Positions 59,503 through 64,000 of a stretch of 64,000 bases of DNA are shown here, in pieces. Numbering within the stretch: the first letter of the stretch is position 1; the number at the start of each line of letters is the position of its first letter. The notes under the pieces were generated by a model. The model was not told the origin of the DNA. It did no database searches and saw only the letters and a program-made list of their open reading frames with translations. The translations under genes were made by a program, and so were the position numbers. The stretch comes from Mesorhizobium sp. NBSH29 (GTDB taxonomy: Bacteria > Pseudomonadota > Alphaproteobacteria > Rhizobiales > Rhizobiaceae): assembly GCF_015500055.1 (NCBI RefSeq), contig NZ_CP045492.1:2986501-3050500 (forward strand). The letters run 5' to 3'.

Positions 59503-59534
59503 ATAGGGGCCCGCAGATTGCTGCAGGCCCCTAT
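59503..59534. terminator. Terminator between the secreted-protein gene and dksA
   Basis: ATAGGGGCCCGCAG / CTGCAGGCCCCTAT arms with a 4-base loop and one mismatch, T-rich on the minus-strand side. It probably ends dksA and may also stop the + strand transcript. Confidence 0.75.
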
Positions 59535-59561
59535 GTTCAACCAATCAACGCCCATCAGACA

Positions 59562-59978
59562 TCAATCGTCGCGATAAACCTTTTCGCGGCGCTCATGCCT
59601 TTCCTGTGCCTCGATCGACAAGGTTGCAATGGGGCGGGCGTCAAGGCGTTTCAACGCAATCTGCTCCCCAGTTTCCTCACAGAAACCGTAGGTGCCTTCA
59701 TCGATACGCGCGAGCGCGGAATCGATCTTGGAGATCAGCTTGCGCTGGCGATCGCGCGCGCGCAGTTCGATCGAGCGATCCGTTTCCGAAGAGGCGCGGT
59801 CGGCGAGATCCGGCTGGTTTGCGTTTTCCTGCTGCAATATCTCAAGCGTCTCGCGCGCTTCACGCAAAATATCGTTTTTCCAAGAGACAAGCTTTGCGCG
59901 GAAGTATGACTTCTGCCGTTCGTTCATAAACGGCTCGTCTTCCGTGGGTATGTAATTGGCATCGACGACTGCGTTCAT
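59562..59978 (-). CDS. dksA: DksA-type RNA polymerase-binding protein, zinc finger reduced
   Basis: 138 residues. The coiled coil ends with the ETDRSIELRARDRQRKLISKIDSALARIDEGTYGF segment, and the C-terminal LKRLDARPIATLSIEAQERHERREK is characteristic of alphaproteobacterial DksA. The globular domain has only one cysteine (YGFCEETG) and lacks the other three of the C4 finger, as in other cysteine-poor DksA paralogues. It should bind the RNA polymerase secondary channel and act with ppGpp. ATG 59978 gives MNAVVDANY; an earlier in-frame start is not conserved. Confidence 0.92.
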   Translation of the reverse strand: MNAVVDANYIPTEDEPFMNERQKSYFRAKLVSWKNDILREARETLEILQQENANQPDLADRASSETDRSIELRARDRQRKLISKIDSALARIDEGTYGFCEETGEQIALKRLDARPIATLSIEAQERHERREKVYRDD

Positions 59979-60226
59979 TCGACTCACTATCCCAACCACC
60001 AATATTGGCCGCTATATATTCGGCGACCATGCAGCGCACAAGAACAAATCATCGCAAGGGTTGCATCCGGGTTTTCCTGCGAGTGACGTTAAACGTGTAG
60101 GCAGCTGTGCGGAAAATCAACCGATCAGAGGGTTTCTGTGCGATCGACACACGGTCAAGGCTGTATTGCGGGATCGTCCCACGCGCTTTACACAAAACCG
60201 TGTGCAGGACCTACTAGGCGGTGATC

Positions 60227-60739
60227 ATGGCGAGACTTTTACTACTCAGACACGCCCGAGCCGGCTGGGCAGCGCCAGGCATGCGCGATTTTGACCGGCC
60301 TCTGGATGCAGCCGGGGCGGCTGACGCAGTGGCGACCGGCGCAGCCATGCGAATGGCAGGCTATACGCCAGACGTTATTTTGTGTTCGGCCGCTGTGCGG
60401 GCCCGCGACACATTGCACGGGCTGTTGACCCATTCGGCCATTGATCGCCGCCGCGTTTCCTACTTGGAGGCGCTCTATAGCGAGGATGCTCAGGGTTATC
60501 TCTCTCTGGTCAACGATTATGGCGGCGAGCATTCGAGCCTCATGCTGGTCGGGCATAACCCGATGATGGAAGATCTCGGCATGGCGCTGACCGGCGACGG
60601 CGAAGAGAGTGCGCGCGCATCCATCCTGAGAGGCTTTCCCACCGCTGGGCTGGCGGTGTTCCGCTTTGACACCACGCTCACAGATGCCGCTCCGGGCAAG
60701 GGGTACCTGGAGGCGTTTCTAACACCTGCGGATTACTAG
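60227..60739 (+). CDS. SixA-type histidine phosphatase
   Basis: 170 residues. The phosphoglycerate-mutase-like RHG motif appears as LLLRHARAGWA with the nucleophile His near residue 9. The second catalytic His is in LVGHNPMMEDL near residue 110. SixA in E. coli removes phosphate from phospho-histidine proteins; the partner here is unknown. ATG 60227 is preceded by AGGCGG; GTG 60221 is an alternative. The upstream 248 bases shared with dksA contain no other gene that I see. Confidence 0.85.
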   Translation: MARLLLLRHARAGWAAPGMRDFDRPLDAAGAADAVATGAAMRMAGYTPDVILCSAAVRARDTLHGLLTHSAIDRRRVSYLEALYSEDAQGYLSLVNDYGGEHSSLMLVGHNPMMEDLGMALTGDGEESARASILRGFPTAGLAVFRFDTTLTDAAPGKGYLEAFLTPADY

Positions 60740-60871
60740 GCCGGTGGACAGTGCTCCACTTTATCCCCGCAGCACGATCGCGCTGTATAGTCTTGTGCGC
60801 CTCCGTCATTTCCAATGCCGGCGTCGATGCCTATATCGGGGTCACCGATACCCATTCGGAGTATTTCAGAT

Positions 60872-62335
60872 TTGGCAACACTCACGAGCTACACCGACGA
60901 GGCGCTGATTGCGCTGGATACACTGGCCGGCCGCGCCACCGGACTGATGTCTCCCTCGCTTCGACTGGGTGTCACCGGGCTGTCGCGCGCAGGCAAAACC
61001 GTGTTCATTTCGTCGCTGGTGCACAATCTGGTTCATGGTGGGCGGCTTCCGCTTTTCGAGGCGCAAAAATCCGGACGCATCGCCCGCGCGTTTCTGGAGG
61101 AGCAGCCCGACGATGCAGTGCCGCGCTTCCAGTACGAGGATCACATTTCTGCACTTCTGGAGAGCCGGCTATGGCCAGATTCCACCCGCGCCATTTCCGA
61201 ACTGCGCCTGACAATCGAATATGAAAGCGCCTCCGGCTGGAGCCGTTTGTTTTCACGAGGAAAACTGTCGCTCGATATTGTTGACTATCCCGGCGAATGG
61301 CTACTTGACCTGCCGCTCCTGGGCAAATCTTACACGACATTTTCGGCAGAAGCGTTCGAGATGGCCGTTCATGATGTGCGCGCCGATCTCTCTCAGCCCT
61401 GGCGCGACCTGTCGGCAACGGTCGATGCCACCGCCCCGGCTGACGAAATGATGGCACGCGCGCTTGCTGAGAGCTTTGCAACCTATCTGAAAGCCTGCAA
61501 GGATGACCAGCGCGCGCTTTCAACGCTTCCGCCCGGTCGCTTCCTGATGCCGGGAGACCTTGAAGGGTCACCGGCTCTGACCTTTGCACCCCTCCCGGGT
61601 CTCGGTGAAGGCCGTACGAAACCCGGCTCGCTTCACGCCATGATGGAGCGCCGCTACGAAGCTTACAAAACCCACGTGATCAAGCCCTTCTTTCGCGAAC
61701 ACATCGCCCGGCTCGACCGACAGATCGTACTGATCGATGCCATGCAGGCGCTAAACGCTGGTCCGGGCGCAGTGGCCGATCTGGAACGCGCCGTGATGGA
61801 AATTCTTGCCTGTTTTCGACCCGGACGCGGGAGTTTTCTCACGGACCTTTTTGCCCGCCGCATCGACCGTATCCTCATTGCGGCAACAAAAGCGGATCAC
61901 CTGCACCACGAAAGCCATGACAGGCTGCAGGCGATTGTACGAAGACTGGCCGACCGGGCCGTGGATCGGGCCAGCTTTTCGGGCGCGAAGGTAGATGTTC
62001 TTGCCATGGCAGCGATCCGTGCCACGCGCGAAGGCACCGTCAAGCAGGGCCGAGAGACGCTACCAGTGATCATTGGCACGCCGCTTGCTGGCGAGACGAT
62101 TGGAGGCGAGAAATTCGACGGTGAAACCGAGACTGCGGTCTTCCCAGGCGATCTTCCTAAAAACATCAACGCGCTGTTTGATCAGGATGGCGAACCGAGC
62201 ACCGATAGAGCGCTGCGTTTCGTACGCTTTCGCCCTCCCAGGCTGGAGAAAACCGCTGAGGGCCTGACACTCTCCTTGCCCCATATCCGGCTAGATCGCG
62301 CGCTTCAGTTCCTGATCGGAGATCATCTCGCATGA
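60872..62335 (+). CDS. YcjX-family (DUF463) P-loop NTPase
   Basis: About 487 residues. The P-loop is GLSRAGKTVFIS near residue 36, and IVDYPGEWLLDLPLL supplies a switch-type acidic motif (DxxG-like). The family is GTPase-like and stress-induced in enterobacteria together with YcjF. The likely start is TTG 60872, ten bases after CGGAG; ATGs at 60815 or 60827 would add residues unlike the family. It overlaps the ycjF-like gene by 4 bases (ATGA). Confidence 0.86.
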   Translation: MATLTSYTDEALIALDTLAGRATGLMSPSLRLGVTGLSRAGKTVFISSLVHNLVHGGRLPLFEAQKSGRIARAFLEEQPDDAVPRFQYEDHISALLESRLWPDSTRAISELRLTIEYESASGWSRLFSRGKLSLDIVDYPGEWLLDLPLLGKSYTTFSAEAFEMAVHDVRADLSQPWRDLSATVDATAPADEMMARALAESFATYLKACKDDQRALSTLPPGRFLMPGDLEGSPALTFAPLPGLGEGRTKPGSLHAMMERRYEAYKTHVIKPFFREHIARLDRQIVLIDAMQALNAGPGAVADLERAVMEILACFRPGRGSFLTDLFARRIDRILIAATKADHLHHESHDRLQAIVRRLADRAVDRASFSGAKVDVLAMAAIRATREGTVKQGRETLPVIIGTPLAGETIGGEKFDGETETAVFPGDLPKNINALFDQDGEPSTDRALRFVRFRPPRLEKTAEGLTLSLPHIRLDRALQFLIGDHLA

Positions 62336-63402
62336 GCCAGGACCGAAAACCCGCGGCCTTCCGTCTGCCGACCGAACTCCACCCGGCAAAAGTCTCGGCA
62401 GACACTGAGTTGCAGCGCAAGCCGCGCGCGTTAAAACCCATCGTCACTATGGACGTGATCGACATCTTCGACGAGCCGGACCTCGCAGTTGCTGTGCCGC
62501 CGCCTGCTTTGCCAACAAAAATGCATCGTTCGCGGCTGGCCGCATTGTTCTTTGGTGCCCTTGGGGTGCTGGTTTCACTGGCGCTAGGACTGTGGACGGA
62601 CAGGCTGATCCGGGACCTTTTCAGTCGGGCTGACTGGCTGGGTTGGCTGGCGGTGGTTGCGGCAGCTTTGGCAGTCGCTGCATTACTGGTTCTCCTGCTG
62701 CGCGAAATTCTTGCCTTGTCGCGGCTAGCATCGGTGGAGCGCCTGCGTGAGCGCGGCGCAGGGGTGCTGGCCAGCGATGACCCGAAAGCAGCGCGCGCGC
62801 TGGTCGATGATCTGAGCAGCTTTCTTGCTGCCAAGCCCGAGACCGCCGCCGGCCGACGCGCCATGGCCGACCTTGGCGGTGACATCATCGACGGCGCCAA
62901 CCTGGTGCGCCTCGCGGAGGTGGAACTTCTCTCCGCCCTTGATGCCCGCGCCAAACAATTGGTTCTCGACGCTGCCAAGCGCGTTTCGCTCGTCACCGCC
63001 GTCAGCCCGCGCGCGCTTGTAGATGTCGGCTATGTCATGTTCGAAGCGGGGCGGCTGATCCGCCGTCTGTCGGAGCTTTATGGTGGAAGGCCGGGTACTC
63101 TGGGTTTCTTCCGTCTGGCGCGCAGTGTGCTGGCACATCTGGCTGTCACCGGATCCATCGCGATGGGCGACAGCATAGTCCAGCAAATTGTAGGCCACGG
63201 GCTGGCGGCAAAGCTCTCTGCAAAACTCGGCGAAGGCATCGTCAATGGCATGATGACGGCACGCATCGGGCTGGCTGCCATGGAAGCGGCGAGACCCCTA
63301 CCCTTCGCCTCCGTAAAGCGCCCCGGCATTGGTGATTTCCTGTCTGCACTCACCACATTTGCGACCGCACGCCAGACCGACGACCGCAGGAAACACAGTT
63401 AG
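62332..63402 (+). CDS. YcjF-family membrane protein (TIGR01620/DUF697)
   Basis: 356 residues. Two closely spaced helices at ~68-90 and ~103-128 are followed by a DUF697-type region (SLVTAVSPRALVDVGYVMFEAGRLIRRLSELYGGRP). Such proteins partner the YcjX NTPase; the pair may respond to envelope or phage-shock stress, but no mechanism is known. Start ATG 62332 overlaps the end of ycjX by 4 bases. Confidence 0.85.
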   Translation: MSQDRKPAAFRLPTELHPAKVSADTELQRKPRALKPIVTMDVIDIFDEPDLAVAVPPPALPTKMHRSRLAALFFGALGVLVSLALGLWTDRLIRDLFSRADWLGWLAVVAAALAVAALLVLLLREILALSRLASVERLRERGAGVLASDDPKAARALVDDLSSFLAAKPETAAGRRAMADLGGDIIDGANLVRLAEVELLSALDARAKQLVLDAAKRVSLVTAVSPRALVDVGYVMFEAGRLIRRLSELYGGRPGTLGFFRLARSVLAHLAVTGSIAMGDSIVQQIVGHGLAAKLSAKLGEGIVNGMMTARIGLAAMEAARPLPFASVKRPGIGDFLSALTTFATARQTDDRRKHS

Positions 63403-63511
63403 GGCTTCACCGGTTCTGGAAAGCAACTCACCCTGCGATAGACGAAGCATTAACCATTCTTCGCCATGGTCTATACGTTGGTTTCCAGTCTCCGTTGCCG
63501 GGTGTTCCTTG

Positions 63512-64000
63512 ATGAAATGCGCATTGCTATTCGCCTTCCTGCCGCTTCTGGCACTCTCGGCACCCGTCACGTCGGCAATCGCTGCCGACGAAAGTGACAA
63601 GACGTTCTTTCACTCGGTGGAAGGCGAATGGGCCGGACCAGGAGAGATCATCGCCGGCAAATACAAAGGCACCAAATTCAACTGCACTTTTACCGGCGCC
63701 ACGCCGGCCGCCAAGGCTGGCATGTCACTCGACGGAGCCTGCCGCGTGGGCGTGTTCACACAAAAGATGAGCGCGAGCATCGAACGGGCGGGGCGCACCT
63801 ACAAGGGCAAATTTATGGACGGCGCTGCCGGCAAGGGGCTGGACGTGATCGCCGGTAATGTAGACGGCGACAAGGTTATTTTGTCGCTCAACCGCGCGCA
63901 GCTGAAAGGCGCCATGCTTGCGCGACTGCCCGACAACAATACATTGAATGTTACCATCTCGGTACGCGTCGGCAAACAGATGGTGCCGGTGATCGGCATG
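63512..64000 (+). CDS. Secreted hypothetical protein, 3' end outside window
   Basis: At least 163 residues and still open at the window end. Signal peptide MKCALLFAFLPLLALSA and onward to IAA before DES. The mature part begins FFHSVEGEWAGPGEIIAGKYKGTKFNC and contains two cysteines (KFNCTF and GACRVG), likely a beta-rich periplasmic domain. No function known. An ATTAACCATT sequence about 60 bases upstream resembles half of a CtrA site, but the second half is absent. Confidence 0.7.
   Translation, partial: MKCALLFAFLPLLALSAPVTSAIAADESDKTFFHSVEGEWAGPGEIIAGKYKGTKFNCTFTGATPAAKAGMSLDGACRVGVFTQKMSASIERAGRTYKGKFMDGAAGKGLDVIAGNVDGDKVILSLNRAQLKGAMLARLPDNNTLNVTISVRVGKQMVPVIGM

Noticed and set aside
63450-63462. 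ATTAACCATT as a CtrA binding site before the last gene
   Set aside because: Only one TTAA half is present; the second half at the N7 spacing is missing.

Overview
The window is a chromosomal segment from an alphaproteobacterium, most likely Hyphomicrobiales (Rhizobiales) close to Phyllobacteriaceae/Mesorhizobium. This placement rests on four things: high GC; the order purC-purS-purQ-purL-bolA-grxD; the landmark genes rpsD, icd, alaS, recA, the cell-cycle kinase cckA, fliO-like, the F1-ATPase zeta inhibitor and a DksA without a full zinc finger; and an alphaproteobacterial SOS box (GTTC-N7-GTTC) before recA. No rRNA, tRNA, CRISPR array, transposase or phage gene was seen. Both window ends cut genes (an S58 peptidase at the left, a secreted protein at the right).

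Layout. 1-6.5 kb: S58 peptidase, a DUF2259 secreted protein coupled to a membrane protein, purB, a 59-aa membrane protein, a VOC protein, an RBBP9-type hydrolase, an HpcH/HpaI aldolase and the ATPase zeta subunit. 6.7-14.4 kb: the purine genes purC, purS, purQ and purL with bolA and grxD, interrupted by a lipoprotein/Pr6Pr membrane pair and a divergent DUF1127/MocR regulator pair with a clear palindromic operator. 14.4-17.1 kb: Bcr/CflA-type MFS exporter, ttcA, GtrA.

17.3-29.9 kb is the most unusual part. Three glycosyltransferases are followed by a 904-aa ABC-exporter-like protein whose nucleotide-binding domain has lost every catalytic motif and carries a three-fold repeated Q-loop-type segment. 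Next come a cyclic-nucleotide-binding protein, a metallo-beta-lactamase-fold hydrolase, a convergent deacetylase/glycosyltransferase pair, and two adjacent proteins with class III cyclase motifs. Read together, this looks like an envelope-glycan locus with its own cyclic-nucleotide synthesis, sensing and possibly removal. That reading is inference.

30-36 kb: a peptide/opine-type ABC importer operon (fused ATPase, binding protein, two permeases), then a lower-GC orphan with a PD-(D/E)XK-like segment. 37.4-40.5 kb: UDP-glucose dehydrogenase, divergent from a UDP-glucuronate epimerase/methyltransferase pair. 40.5-50 kb: housekeeping genes rpsD, murI, trmJ, a DJ-1 protein, a ribbon-helix-helix protein, icd, alaS and recA. 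50-52.7 kb: pseudouridine catabolism (psuK-psuG) and an OmpA-type lipoprotein. 53.2-53.9 kb: four tandem ~184-bp hairpin units, related to a second element between icd and alaS. 54-64 kb: small uncharacterised genes, cckA, fliO-like, dksA, sixA-like, the ycjX-ycjF pair and a partial secreted protein.
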